The notes: generated from the sequence alone by a model not told the origin. Counted from the first letter of the stretch, positions 33,354 through 42,310 are shown. The stretch is DNA of 64,000 nt from Halomonas korlensis (GCF_900116705.1 NZ_FPBP01000006.1:124001-188000); one strand, 5' to 3'. Translations and numbers: made by a program.

Positions 33354-34061
33354 ATGTTTCTCGATGATTTCCATACCCCCGTAGAGGGGCGCATTCGTAT
33401 TTCCGCTCAGCAGGCGAGCCTCTTTGCCAAGCGTATCGCCGGTGACTACAACCCTATCCATGACCCCGATGCACGGCGTTTCTGCGTACCCGGCGATCTG
33501 CTGTTCGCCCTGGTGCTGGCCCGCTACGGTCTCGCCCAGCGCATGAGCTTTCGCTTCCTCAGCATGGTGGGGGATGGCACCTTGCTGAGCTTTCGCGAGG
33601 ATGACGATGGCAAGATTCGCATCGTCGATGAGACCGGGAAATGCTGCCTGGAAGTCGAGCGAAGCGGCGAGATTACCCATGACGAGGCGGTCGTGGAGGC
33701 CTTCACTCGCTGTTACGTGGCCTTTTCGGGCAAGAACTTCCCTCACTACCTCAAGCCGTTGATGGAAGACAAGCAGGTGATGTTCAACCCGCGTCGGCCA
33801 CTGGTGATCTATGACAGCATGGGGTTCTCACTGGACCGACTGGATGCCCCGTTGCCGGGGCTGAAGCTGACGGATTCGTCCATGGAGGTGATCGGCAAGC
33901 GGGCGGATGCCCTGCTCGATTTCCGTATCCAGGCCGGCGGTGAGCCGATCGGCAGGGGCAGCAAGAAGCTGGTCGTCAGTGGCCTGTGCGACTACGACGC
34001 CGATGCCATGGAGGCCATCGTCACCGAATTCTATCGCCTCAAGGCGGCCTTCGAGGGGTAG
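33354..34061 (+). CDS. DUF3581 protein with a MaoC-like hot-dog motif
   Basis: 235 residues. The sequence matches, from memory, the DUF3581 family of gammaproteobacteria. The N-terminal segment FAKRIAGDYNPIHDPDARRF looks strikingly like the active-site signature of MaoC-type (R)-hydratases (S-G-D-x-N-P-I-H). That would suggest a hot-dog-fold acyl-thioester enzyme, but this is inference. ATG at 33354 matches the conserved start; longer frames run into the divergent AsmA-like gene. Confidence 0.8.
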   Translation: MFLDDFHTPVEGRIRISAQQASLFAKRIAGDYNPIHDPDARRFCVPGDLLFALVLARYGLAQRMSFRFLSMVGDGTLLSFREDDDGKIRIVDETGKCCLEVERSGEITHDEAVVEAFTRCYVAFSGKNFPHYLKPLMEDKQVMFNPRRPLVIYDSMGFSLDRLDAPLPGLKLTDSSMEVIGKRADALLDFRIQAGGEPIGRGSKKLVVSGLCDYDADAMEAIVTEFYRLKAAFEG

Positions 34062-34087
34062 TCATCCCCACCGGGTGCGGCAGTGTC

Positions 34088-35104
34088 TCAGACGACTCGC
34101 AGTCGCTTGCCCAGCAGCATGCTGCTCCAGTCGGCCTGATTGGCGAGGTTGTTGAGCAGTATCGAGCCACTCATGCCGACTACCGCAAGCGCAAGGACAT
34201 AGAGCCACAGCGGAAGCGCTACCTGCCAGGTGACGAAGTCCACCACCGAGAAGAACAGCGGGTGGGCGAGATAGATGCCGAAGGAGTTTTCATTGACCTT
34301 CTTTACCAAGGGAGGGGCCTTCCTTCCGGCGAGCCAGTTCATGGCCCATAACAGCGACAGGATGAACAAGGGCACGACCCAGGTTTCCTTCGAGGAGTAG
34401 GCAAGCTCCCCGCGCAGGGTGAACAGCACGATGCCGGCAACCATGGCGATCAGCCAGCCCGGATGCGAGAAGCGACGAATCCACGGCTGTGCCTGCAATG
34501 CCGGATAATACTTGACCACCAGCAACGCCAGAAAGAACAGATAGATCCACCCCAGCGGCGCGATCCAGTGCAGGTAGCCTGGTGGCTCGATGGACTGCCA
34601 GCGCCAGAAGGCCCAGTAAGCCATACTGATCGCCACGCTGATAAGCAGGCAAGGGCCGGCGGGCAGGTAGCGTTGAAGCTGGAATCGATTGTAGAGCCAG
34701 AACAGCACGTAGAATTGCATGGCAATAATCAGGAAATAACCGTGCCAGCCGGCGAAGACCAGATACTCGATCATGTGGTCGATGAACCCCACCCGCACAT
34801 CGTCAGCGCTAAGCCGCAGATATTCGGCGATGGAATAAATCAGCCCATAGACCACATAGGGCACCATCACGTACTTGAGCCGTTGGGCGAGGAAATGGTG
34901 AGGTACCTCATTGCCGTAACGCGCGGAAAACAGAAAGATCGAGATGAAGATGAAGATCGGGGTGCCCAGCACGGTAGGAATGTAGGCCAGGTCGAGGCCG
35001 ACGTGCTCGACGTAGTTTCTCTCGATTCGGTCGATCAAGTGGAAGAGAAAGACCGCCAGGCAGCCGTAGAAGCGTAGCCAGTATATTTCCTCGATTCGTT
35101 TCAT
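34088..35104 (-). CDS. Acyltransferase-3 family membrane protein
   Basis: 338 residues with about ten membrane segments. The N-terminal YWLRFYGCLAVFLFHLIDRI carries the family's catalytic-type histidine at the end of helix 1, followed by GTPIFIFISIFLFSARYG. Family members O-acylate cell-surface or exported sugars. A GGAGA lies before the ATG at 35104. Divergent from the esterase gene; converges with the DUF3581 gene. Confidence 0.88.
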   Translation of the reverse strand: MKRIEEIYWLRFYGCLAVFLFHLIDRIERNYVEHVGLDLAYIPTVLGTPIFIFISIFLFSARYGNEVPHHFLAQRLKYVMVPYVVYGLIYSIAEYLRLSADDVRVGFIDHMIEYLVFAGWHGYFLIIAMQFYVLFWLYNRFQLQRYLPAGPCLLISVAISMAYWAFWRWQSIEPPGYLHWIAPLGWIYLFFLALLVVKYYPALQAQPWIRRFSHPGWLIAMVAGIVLFTLRGELAYSSKETWVVPLFILSLLWAMNWLAGRKAPPLVKKVNENSFGIYLAHPLFFSVVDFVTWQVALPLWLYVLALAVVGMSGSILLNNLANQADWSSMLLGKRLRVV

Positions 35105-35283
35105 GGTGTCTCCAGGCCTAGAGGATAATCGCCAGGCACCAGGCGGCGGGCCACTGGTCCGAGGGAATGCGGGGCCGGAACTCGGGAACATGACGGGGCG
35201 TCTGACCGCACGATAGCTAATGAATTCACTTTCCCCATCTCTTGCTGTTCGCTGGAAGTGGACGCGTCATAGGGAGAATGCTG

Positions 35284-36219
35284 ATGTTGATGAAAATCAG
35301 TGTGGTCGCGCTTGCCCTGCTCGGCTTTTTTCAAGGGAGCCTGGCGAAGGCCGCGGGGCAGATCAGCGAGCAGGCATTCTTTTCGGAAACCCTCGGACGC
35401 GACTACCCCTATACCATCTATCTTCCCGACGGCTATGCGGTATCGCACCAGGCCTTCCCGGTGATCTACCTGCTGCACGGCTCCTTCGGCAGCGAAACCG
35501 ACTGGGTACGCGGCGGTCGCTTGCGCCAGGCAGTCGACCGATTGATTCGCCAGGGCGTCATCCCCCCCTCGCTGATCGTCATGCCCGGCAGCCAGAGCTG
35601 GTGGATCGATGGCGCCAACGAGCAGGCCCGCACCGCCTTTCTCAACGACCTGATTCCGCATATCGAGGACAGTTGGCACGTGGTAGCCAAGCGGGAGTGG
35701 CGTGGAGTGGCGGGTCTCTCGGCGGGCGGCTTCGGCGCCGTTAACTTTGCCCTCGAGCATCCCGAGCGCTTCGGAGCGGCGGCGGCCTTCAGTCCGGCGA
35801 TCTATCATCCGCTGCCTCCTGCCGATTCGTCGGCCTGGTATCACCCGGCCTTCGAGCGCGACGGTGAGTTCGACCAGGAACTCTGGGAGCAGCGCAATTA
35901 CACCGCCCATCTTGATGCGTATTTGGCAAAGGACATCATCGTTCCCCTTTACTTGACGGCGGGTCATCGCGACAGGTTCAACACCGAACATCACGCGCGC
36001 CTGCTCAAGCGCTCGCTGGAACCCCACCAGCCGGGGCAGGTGCCCATGGACGTCTTGCCGGGCGGGCATACCTGGCGCGTGTGGCGGGCCAGCCTGCCGC
36101 GTGGATTCGATTTCATGTTTCGCTACCTCAATGGCCCGGTGGCGCTGGAAAGCGATGACACACTGGGCGCTACCCAGAGCGATGCCTCGACGCTGGTGTC
36201 CGCGACGCCGGCGGAATGA
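35284..36219 (+). CDS. Secreted alpha/beta-hydrolase esterase (esterase D-like)
   Basis: 311 residues. A signal peptide (ISVVALALLGFFQGSLAKA) precedes an esterase-D/feruloyl-esterase type hydrolase: YLLHGSFGSETDW (oxyanion region), nucleophile Ser in GLSAGGFG, and catalytic His in GGHTW. Likely periplasmic carboxylester hydrolase; substrate unknown. The AGGGAG at 35271-35276 is 7 bp from the ATG at 35284, which I prefer over the ATG at 35278. Confidence 0.87.
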   Translation: MLMKISVVALALLGFFQGSLAKAAGQISEQAFFSETLGRDYPYTIYLPDGYAVSHQAFPVIYLLHGSFGSETDWVRGGRLRQAVDRLIRQGVIPPSLIVMPGSQSWWIDGANEQARTAFLNDLIPHIEDSWHVVAKREWRGVAGLSAGGFGAVNFALEHPERFGAAAAFSPAIYHPLPPADSSAWYHPAFERDGEFDQELWEQRNYTAHLDAYLAKDIIVPLYLTAGHRDRFNTEHHARLLKRSLEPHQPGQVPMDVLPGGHTWRVWRASLPRGFDFMFRYLNGPVALESDDTLGATQSDASTLVSATPAE

Positions 36220-36224
36220 CGCGT

Positions 36225-37418
36225 TCAGGCGTCACCTACGCCGAGCAGCAGACCGCCCAGCGCGCAGACCAGCACCACCACCCACGCTGGCAGCTTCCAT
36301 ACGCTGAGCAACGCAAAGCCGACCAGCGCCAGGGCGAATTCTGCCCGGCCAAGGATCGCACTCGTCCACACCGGGTGATACAGCGCCGCCCCCAGCAGGC
36401 CAACCACGGCCGCATTGGCGCCCCGCAACCCCGCTTGGATGCCGGGCCGGGCGCGAAGCGCGTGCCAGAACGGCAGGGCGGCCAATAGCAGCAAGAAACC
36501 GGGAACGAAGATGGCCAGCAACGCCAGCAGGGCGGCGATCATCCCCCCGCCTTCGATGACCATGCCCAGATAGGCAGCGAAGGTGAACAGCGGCCCCGGC
36601 ACCGCCTGGGCGGCACCGTAACCGGCCAGGAAATCGTTGGCGCTCATCCAGCCTGACTGTACCGTCTCCGCTTCCAGCAGCGGCAGCACTACGTGGCCGC
36701 CGCCGAACACCAGGGCTCCGGCGCGATAGAACGCATCGATCAGCACGACGCCCTGACCCGCCCCGGCCATCACCAGTAAGGGCAGGCCGACCAGCAGAAT
36801 CGCGAAAGTCGCCAGGCAGATCAGGCCGGTGCGTTTCGAGATCGGCATGGCCAAGGTGTTCGCATCGGCCACAGCGCCGTCGCGACAGCACCAGAGGCCG
36901 GCCAATCCGCCCAGCAGGATCGCCGCTACCTGCCCCATGGCCCCGCCCACGCCAATTACCAGCAGTACCGTCGCCACAGCAATGGTGGCCCGTTGCCGAT
37001 CCGGACAGAGCTGGCGCGCCATGCCCCATACCGCATGCGCGACGATGGCGACGGCCACGATCTTCAGGCCATGCAGCAAGGCGCTGCCCAGCGGGCCCTC
37101 AAAACTCGCTGCACCCATGGCGAACAGCACCAGCAGTAGCGCCGAGGGCAGGGTAAACGCCGCCCAGGCGGCCAGCGCGCCGAGCGGGCCGGCGCGCAAT
37201 AGCCCCAGGGCGAAGCCCACCTGGCTGCTCGCCGGGCCGGGCAGGAACTGGCATAGCGCCACCAGATCCGCATAGGCCTGCTCGTCCAGCCACCGGCGCC
37301 GGGCGACGAACTCGCCGCGAAAATACCCCAGGTGCGCGATGGGCCCACCGAAGGAGGTCAGGCCAAGCAGCAGGAAGGCGCGGAAGACCTCGCCAGTTCT
37401 GTGGCGGTCATGGGGCAT
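36225..37418 (-). CDS. chrA: Chromate transporter, two-domain CHR family
   Basis: 397 residues, the length of full two-domain ChrA proteins. Each half begins with the CHR signature: LLLGLTSFGGPIAHLGYFR in the first and GGGHVVLPLLEAE in the second, plus CQFLPGPASSQ and YGAAQAVPGP. ChrA exports chromate. Ends 5 bp from the convergent esterase gene. Confidence 0.93.
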   Translation of the reverse strand: MPHDRHRTGEVFRAFLLLGLTSFGGPIAHLGYFRGEFVARRRWLDEQAYADLVALCQFLPGPASSQVGFALGLLRAGPLGALAAWAAFTLPSALLLVLFAMGAASFEGPLGSALLHGLKIVAVAIVAHAVWGMARQLCPDRQRATIAVATVLLVIGVGGAMGQVAAILLGGLAGLWCCRDGAVADANTLAMPISKRTGLICLATFAILLVGLPLLVMAGAGQGVVLIDAFYRAGALVFGGGHVVLPLLEAETVQSGWMSANDFLAGYGAAQAVPGPLFTFAAYLGMVIEGGGMIAALLALLAIFVPGFLLLLAALPFWHALRARPGIQAGLRGANAAVVGLLGAALYHPVWTSAILGRAEFALALVGFALLSVWKLPAWVVVLVCALGGLLLGVGDA

Positions 37419-37511
37419 GTCGCCTCCACGTCATCAGGGTGAGGAAGCTGGGCAAAGCCCAGCCGCTTGCGTATCTTGCCAGTCATTGTCTCGTCCGAGG
37501 ATGACCAAACG

Positions 37512-38480
37512 ATGATACGTACGCTACTGCTCGATGCCGATGGCGAGGTGATCCGGGGCGGGGAGGAGCTGCTGGCGCGCTTTCGCGAAACCCCGCAGAG
37601 CCGGCTATGGATCGACCTCCAGGGCGAGCCTCAGGCCCGCGAGCGCGAGCTGCTGGAGGCGTTCGGCTGCCATCCATTGGCCATCGACGACGCCCACCGC
37701 GAGCGCCATCCGCCCAAGATCGAGGAGTTCGAGCACCACACGCTGATTCTCTATCGGGGGATCTCGTCGTTCGATGCCGAGCTCAACTTCGTCCCCCAGC
37801 AGGTCGCCTTCTTTCTCGGCGAGCGCTTTCTCATCAGCCTGCATCCCGGCACCGCGTTGAGCATCGACCGCCTGATGGTGCACGAGGGCAGCACGCTGCT
37901 GCGTCGCTCCCCCGAGCATGTCGCGCTCAGGGTCATGTACGTCTCGGCGGGGTTCTATCTGGACAGTCTGCTCGAGTTCGAGAACCAGCTCAGCGATCTG
38001 GAGGATGAACTCATCGATGCGGGAAGCGACGCGCTGATGCGCCGGATCATTGCCTACCGCTCGCGGCTGGTAAAGATGCGGCGGGTCTTCAACTATCACG
38101 TCGGCATCACCCAGGAACTCACCGCCTACGATTACTCGCATCTGCCGCGCGACAACGAGGACACCCTGCACGCTATCAACGATGTGCATGAGCGCTTCGA
38201 ACGGCTGCACAGCCTGACCCAGATGTACTACGACATCTGCGGCGACCTGATCGACGGCTACATTTCGCTGTCCTCGCATCAGCTCAATATCACCATGCGG
38301 GTGCTCACGGTCATCACCGCTATCTTCGTGCCGCTGACCTTCCTCGCCGGCATCTACGGCATGAACTTCGCGTACATGCCGGAGCTTGGTTATCGCTATG
38401 GGTACTTCATGCTGATGGGCTTGATGCTGGCTATCGGGCTGGGGCTGTTGTGGCTGTTCCGGCGCAAGCGCTGGCTCTAG
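37512..38480 (+). CDS. corA: CorA-family divalent cation (magnesium) transporter
   Basis: 322 residues. A large cytoplasmic N-terminal funnel is followed by two C-terminal membrane helices; the pore signature GMN is present (AGIYGMNFAYMPEL). The distribution fits CorA magnesium channels, although ZntB zinc transporters share this layout. ATG at 37512 chosen over an upstream in-frame start at 37467; GAGG lies 11 bp before it. Confidence 0.88.
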   Translation: MIRTLLLDADGEVIRGGEELLARFRETPQSRLWIDLQGEPQARERELLEAFGCHPLAIDDAHRERHPPKIEEFEHHTLILYRGISSFDAELNFVPQQVAFFLGERFLISLHPGTALSIDRLMVHEGSTLLRRSPEHVALRVMYVSAGFYLDSLLEFENQLSDLEDELIDAGSDALMRRIIAYRSRLVKMRRVFNYHVGITQELTAYDYSHLPRDNEDTLHAINDVHERFERLHSLTQMYYDICGDLIDGYISLSSHQLNITMRVLTVITAIFVPLTFLAGIYGMNFAYMPELGYRYGYFMLMGLMLAIGLGLLWLFRRKRWL

Positions 38481-38528
38481 CGGTGGAGAGTGTCCAGGGC
38501 TGCCTGTCTTTACTGGCGTTTAACCCAC

Positions 38529-38557
38529 AAAAAAGCCGCCGATCGATGATCGGCGGC
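38529..38557 (-). terminator. Rho-independent terminator of the phasin gene
   Basis: A perfect 10-bp stem, GCCGCCGATC against GATCGGCGGC (38535-38557) with a 3-nt loop, followed on the minus strand by six T residues (38534-38529). It lies 45 bp past the phasin stop. On the plus strand it may also slow transcription leaving corA. Confidence 0.88.
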
Positions 38558-38602
38558 TCTTGGCATTAACCCTTCAGTACGCCGGCATGGCCGGCGCCTG
38601 GA

Positions 38603-39052
38603 TCAGGCAGACTTGGCAGTCTTGGCGCTGGTATCGGTGCTGTCAGTCGCCTGCTTGGCGTTGCTCTCGGCAGCCTTCTGGGTCTTCTTGACGTTCTCTT
38701 CGGCCAGCTTCTGGCTCTGCTTGACGTTCTCTTCGGTCAGCTTCTGGCTGTCCTTGACGAAGTCCTGCTGCAGGGCCACGACCTTCTCGGCATCGCCTTT
38801 CAGGCGCTCGGTCAGGTCCTTGGCGACTTGCTGCTGGCCTTCCATGTACTCGCGGAGGCCTTCGGCATCCTTGACGTTCATGAGGTTGCGCAGCTGCGCC
38901 AGGCTGGTGTCGGAGTAAGCCTTGCCCGCGTCGAGCTGGGCGTTGATCAGCTTCTCGGTGTAGTCCACGGACAGCTCGGCATAGGCGCGAGCCGGAGCGA
39001 AGAACATGGATTCGAATTGATTGGTGATCTGGGTGGTGTCGAAGTTTTTCAT
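38603..39052 (-). CDS. phaP: Phasin (PHA granule-associated protein)
   Basis: 149 residues, with the phasin_2 opening QITNQFESMFFAPARAYAEL and an amphipathic helical body, then a repetitive lysine/glutamate/alanine-rich C-terminus with EENVKxxQKxAE-type heptads (coiled coil). Phasins coat polyhydroxyalkanoate granules. A strong AGGAGG site precedes the ATG at 39052. The PhaR/PhbF-like boxes upstream suggest repression when no PHA is present. Confidence 0.92.
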   Translation of the reverse strand: MKNFDTTQITNQFESMFFAPARAYAELSVDYTEKLINAQLDAGKAYSDTSLAQLRNLMNVKDAEGLREYMEGQQQVAKDLTERLKGDAEKVVALQQDFVKDSQKLTEENVKQSQKLAEENVKKTQKAAESNAKQATDSTDTSAKTAKSA

Positions 39053-39120
39053 GGTTGACCCTCCTGAGGGTTCTAAATATCTAGAAGGCCCTGGGTGTCT
39101 CCCGATGCCTTCCTCGTCTC

Positions 39121-39162
39121 TGTTGCAATGCACAATAGCAAAGCGATTGGTGCAGTGCAACA
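39121..39162. promoter_or_regulatory. Paired PhaR/PhbF-like boxes upstream of the phasin gene
   Basis: TGTTGCAATGCAC at 39121-39133 and its near mirror image TGTTGCACTGCAC on the other strand (39162-39150) differ by one base. Each fits, except at its final base, the pattern TG-N-TGC-N3-GCAA that I recall for the PHA regulator PhbF of Herbaspirillum. They lie 70-110 bp upstream of the phasin start, between the divergent phasin and oxidoreductase genes. Binding is inferred. Confidence 0.55.
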
Positions 39163-39301
39163 TCAAGATGCGGAGTTTTATTCAGGAAGGCACAGGATTT
39201 TCTCGTCAAGGCGTTTCGCGACGCCCGGAACCCCCTGTTAGGTGGGGCAAAGTTTGCTATTGTCAGGCCTTGAGAGACTGGCCAACGCAAGGAGGCAGCC
39301 G

Positions 39302-40477
39302 ATGGCTTCCGATACGCACAGCAAGATTCCCGAGACCATGGCAGCCATGCTGCTGACCGGCCATGGCGGCCTTGACAAGCTCGTTTATCGCCAGGACGTA
39401 CCCACGCCCCGGCCTGCCAAGGGCGAAGTGCTGGTGCAGGTAACGGCGACGGCGAAGAACAATACCGACCGCAAGGCGCGCGAAGGACTCTATCCCACCA
39501 AGGACAAGGGCGAGGTGGCCTCCTTCGCCATGGGCGGCACGCCGACGCTGAGTTTTCCGCGTATCCAGGGGGCCGACGTGGCCGGCCGCGTGGTCGCCGT
39601 GGGTGAAGGCGTGGATATCGAACGCATCGGGCATCGCGGCCTGCTGGACTTTAACCTCTACCCCGATACGCGCCGTGACATTAACCTGATGCCTGACTAT
39701 TACGGCCATGGCGCCGATGGCGGGTACGCCGAGTACATTGCCGTGCCCTCGGAACAGTTCCACCGGGTGGAAAACCCCGAGCTTGGCGATGCCGAACTCG
39801 CCGCCATGGGCATGTGTTCCTACCAGACGGCGCTGCACATGCTGACGTCGGCCGGCGTGAAGGCCGGCGAGCGGATACTGGTTACCGGCGCCAGCGGCGG
39901 GGTAGGCACGGCACTGATCCAGCTGTGCCGGATCATGGGGGCGATTCCCTATGCGCTCAGCCAGCCGGACAAGGCCACCGCCTTGCTTGAACTCGGCGCC
40001 GAAGCCGTGCTGGACCGCTCATCCATGGAAGGTTTCACCGACAAGGTGCGCGAACTGACCGGCGGCCGCCCCATCGATGCGGTCATGGACTTGGTCGGCG
40101 GCGAGATGACCGACCGCTTCATCGACGCCATGATCTTCGACATGGCGAGTCGCGAGAGCTACCCACGGCTGAGCATCGCCGGGGCCAGTGGCGGCAATGT
40201 CAGCGAGATCATGTGGACGCGCATCTATCTCTACCAGGTGCAGATCTTCGGGGTGTCGCACGGCACCCGCGAAGAGGCCGAGCAACTGGTGACCTGGATT
40301 CGCGCCGGCCAGCTGAAGCCGGTGCTGCACGCCGCCTTCAAGCTTTCCGACCTGCACGAGGCCGAAACCTACTTCGTCAATCGTGGCAGCAACTACCTGG
40401 GCAAGATCGTGATCGTGCCGGACTCACAATGGCAGGAACACGGTGCGCGCTATTCACTATCCGCCAACGCCCGTTAA
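39302..40477 (+). CDS. MDR-family NAD(P)H:quinone oxidoreductase-like protein
   Basis: 391 residues. The GroES-like N-terminal half is followed by a Rossmann fold (ILVTGASGGVGTALIQL). No structural-zinc four-cysteine cluster and no catalytic-zinc GHE motif are visible, so it belongs to the zinc-free quinone oxidoreductase side of the medium-chain family. AAGGAGG lies just before the ATG at 39302. The next gene starts 8 bp after its stop, so they are probably one operon. Confidence 0.85.
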   Translation: MASDTHSKIPETMAAMLLTGHGGLDKLVYRQDVPTPRPAKGEVLVQVTATAKNNTDRKAREGLYPTKDKGEVASFAMGGTPTLSFPRIQGADVAGRVVAVGEGVDIERIGHRGLLDFNLYPDTRRDINLMPDYYGHGADGGYAEYIAVPSEQFHRVENPELGDAELAAMGMCSYQTALHMLTSAGVKAGERILVTGASGGVGTALIQLCRIMGAIPYALSQPDKATALLELGAEAVLDRSSMEGFTDKVRELTGGRPIDAVMDLVGGEMTDRFIDAMIFDMASRESYPRLSIAGASGGNVSEIMWTRIYLYQVQIFGVSHGTREEAEQLVTWIRAGQLKPVLHAAFKLSDLHEAETYFVNRGSNYLGKIVIVPDSQWQEHGARYSLSANAR

Positions 40478-40485
40478 GGATTTCC

Positions 40486-41535
40486 ATGAGTAATGAACTG
40501 ACACTGCAACTGATCGATACCCATGCCGGAGGCGATGTCAGCCGCATTGTGGTCGGTGGTATCGACCCGTTGCCCGGTACGACGGTCAGGCAGCAGATGG
40601 AATACCTGCGGGACGATGCCGATGGACTGCGCAAGCTGTTGCTGAACGAGCCCTACGGGATTCCCGAGATGTCGGTAGACCTGATCGTGCCCGCCACCGA
40701 CCCCAGGGCCGAGACGGGCTACATCATCATGGAAGTGATGGGTTATCCCATCTACTCTGGCTCCAATACCATCTGCACCGCTACGGCGGTGCTGGAGAGC
40801 GGCATCGTGCCCAAGCAGGAAGGGCGTCAGCGCTTCATGCTGGAATCCCCGGCCGGGCTGGTGCAGATCGAGGCCCTGGTCGAGAACGGGGTGGTCGAGG
40901 CGATTACCTGCGAGGGCCTGCCCAGCTACATCGATACCTACCGGGCCAGCATTCACGTGCCCACTGTGGGCGAGGTGACCTATAGCATCGCCTACAGCGG
41001 CGGTTTCTACGCCCTGGTCGATGCCACCGAGCTGGGGTTCTCACTGATCAGGGAGGAGGAGCGACGCCTGAGCGATTGTGCCCACGCGATCGTCGAGGCG
41101 ATCCAGGCCGAGAAGGGCTTTTCCCACTACACCCTGGGCGATGTCGGGCCGCTGCCGTTCCTTCATTTCATGGGGCCGGTGGAGCAGGTCTCCGATCATT
41201 TCTATCGCTCGCGGTCGACGACCTATGTGCATCAGGACGTGATCTGTCGCAGCACTACCGGCACCGGCACCTCCGCGCGCCTGGCGCTGATGCACTACGA
41301 GGGCCGTCTCAAGAAGGGCGACAAGCTTGAAACCGTCTCGCTGCGCGAAACGGGCTTCATCGGCGAGTTCACCAACTTGCATCAGGAAGGCCCCCATCAG
41401 GTGGTGGAGAACACCATCACCGGCAAGAGCTATGTGCTGGCACGTTCCGACATCGTCATCAACTGCGAGGACTCGCTGGTGGAGTGCCTCGGCCTGCATC
41501 ATATCCTCAGCAGCCGCCACTCCGGGGCGGATTGA
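40486..41535 (+). CDS. Proline-racemase-superfamily enzyme with Ser/Thr in place of both catalytic cysteines
   Basis: 349 residues. The fold signatures IDTHAGGDVSRIVVGG and STTGTGTSARLAL mark the proline racemase / hydroxyproline epimerase / trans-3-hydroxyproline dehydratase superfamily. Position 1 (CGH in racemases) reads SGS with Ser91, and position 2 (SPCGTG) reads STTGTG with Thr258. Racemases and epimerases have Cys/Cys or Ser/Cys; dehydratases have Cys/Thr. The Ser/Thr pair here therefore argues against racemase activity and leaves the reaction open, perhaps a dehydratase. Coupled to the preceding oxidoreductase. Confidence 0.88.
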   Translation: MSNELTLQLIDTHAGGDVSRIVVGGIDPLPGTTVRQQMEYLRDDADGLRKLLLNEPYGIPEMSVDLIVPATDPRAETGYIIMEVMGYPIYSGSNTICTATAVLESGIVPKQEGRQRFMLESPAGLVQIEALVENGVVEAITCEGLPSYIDTYRASIHVPTVGEVTYSIAYSGGFYALVDATELGFSLIREEERRLSDCAHAIVEAIQAEKGFSHYTLGDVGPLPFLHFMGPVEQVSDHFYRSRSTTYVHQDVICRSTTGTGTSARLALMHYEGRLKKGDKLETVSLRETGFIGEFTNLHQEGPHQVVENTITGKSYVLARSDIVINCEDSLVECLGLHHILSSRHSGAD

Positions 41536-41832
41536 GTGGTCGTCTCCAGGCGCACCTAGACGGCCTCTCTTTCGTCCACGGTCATTTGGCTCCAGCGAGC
41601 GATCTCGTCGATTGTTTACCTACGAATGATGGCAGTATTGACGTCCATTATGCGCACGCAGCAAATAGGCTCGAGAGGTGCAGGGCGTGTCAATGGGTTT
41701 TGCGATTTAGCAGGGGTGAAATGGACCATAATGTCCACGCCTCATCAATCATTAACCTTGGTCTGTGCCCTGCTACGGCCTTTCAGGTGAGCTATTGTGC
41801 CTAACTGAAGGCCGCCAGGACTCTCTTTGCAA

Positions 41833-41860
41833 GGCAGGCTAGCCATAGGGCCTGCCTTTT
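41833..41860 (+). terminator. Rho-independent terminator candidate after the racemase-family gene
   Basis: GGCAGGC (41833-41839) pairs with GCCTGCC (41850-41856) across a 10-nt loop and is followed by TTTT. It lies about 300 bp beyond the stop, so a long 3' UTR or another transcript is implied. Confidence 0.6.
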
Positions 41861-41903
41861 ATAGGCGGCGACTTGCCTTGCAGCGCTTGCTGGTTATCAC
41901 AAT

Positions 41904-41929
41904 AAAAAAGCGACCCGGGGTGGGTCGCT
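41904..41929 (-). terminator. Rho-independent terminator candidate reading leftward
   Basis: AGCGACCC (41909-41916) pairs with GGGTCGCT (41922-41929), loop of 5, with six T residues on the minus strand. No minus-strand gene lies immediately to its right, so it either insulates the racemase operon from antisense transcription or once served a lost gene. Confidence 0.6.
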
Positions 41930-42258
41930 AAGTGCAGCGGGCCTGGTATGTTTAAAAAACTAGCAGGTTGATTATAGCTCGGCAAGCATCATCCATAGAA
42001 AAACAGGCTTTTCTTTACGCTTATACTTCTAATTCAAAAAATTGAAGGTAACGCATTTAGCTATGTTTTAAATTCGGCATGCTAGATATTTAACAATTGT
42101 TTTTCACTCGTAGCATGGTCTCGATGAGGATATTTTACTATAGAGAAACAGTAAATAGCGATTGAAGTGAATGGTCTCAACATGGCGATCCACCCTGAAA
42201 AACCGCTGCCGTCTCACATCCAGTTTGTGTCAGCGGCGGCTCGCTTCTACGCTGACAG

Positions 42259-42284
42259 ACAGGGATGAGGGTTATCCCTGTTTT
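42259..42284 (+). promoter_or_regulatory. Terminator-like hairpin in the leader of the DUF2795 gene
   Basis: ACAGGGAT and ATCCCTGT form an 8-bp stem with a 7-nt loop, followed by TTTT, ending about 13 bp before the AAAGGAGG ribosome site. Another inverted repeat (CCGCTG at 42203-42208 with CAGCGG at 42231-42236) lies upstream. This could be an attenuator or the 3' end of a small RNA of roughly 90 nt. Confidence 0.45.
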
Positions 42285-42310
42285 CACTCTTCCATGGAAA
42301 GGAGGCTGAT

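Larger units (their letters stand above)
41536..42310. other. 775-bp gene-free stretch with three hairpins and an AT-rich core
   Basis: No gene with recognisable protein similarity. It contains a perfect small palindrome TGGAC-N6-GTCCA (41722-41737), a terminator-like hairpin after the racemase-family gene (41833-41860), a second hairpin pointing the other way (41904-41929), an AT-rich core (about 41940-42170), and a hairpin with T-run just before the DUF2795 gene (42259-42284). The abrupt base-composition shift marks the left edge of the accessory region. Confidence 0.6.

Noticed and set aside
41484..41804. Open frame after the racemase-family gene
   Set aside because: Overlaps the real gene's end, has no ribosome site or recognisable domain, and precedes a terminator.
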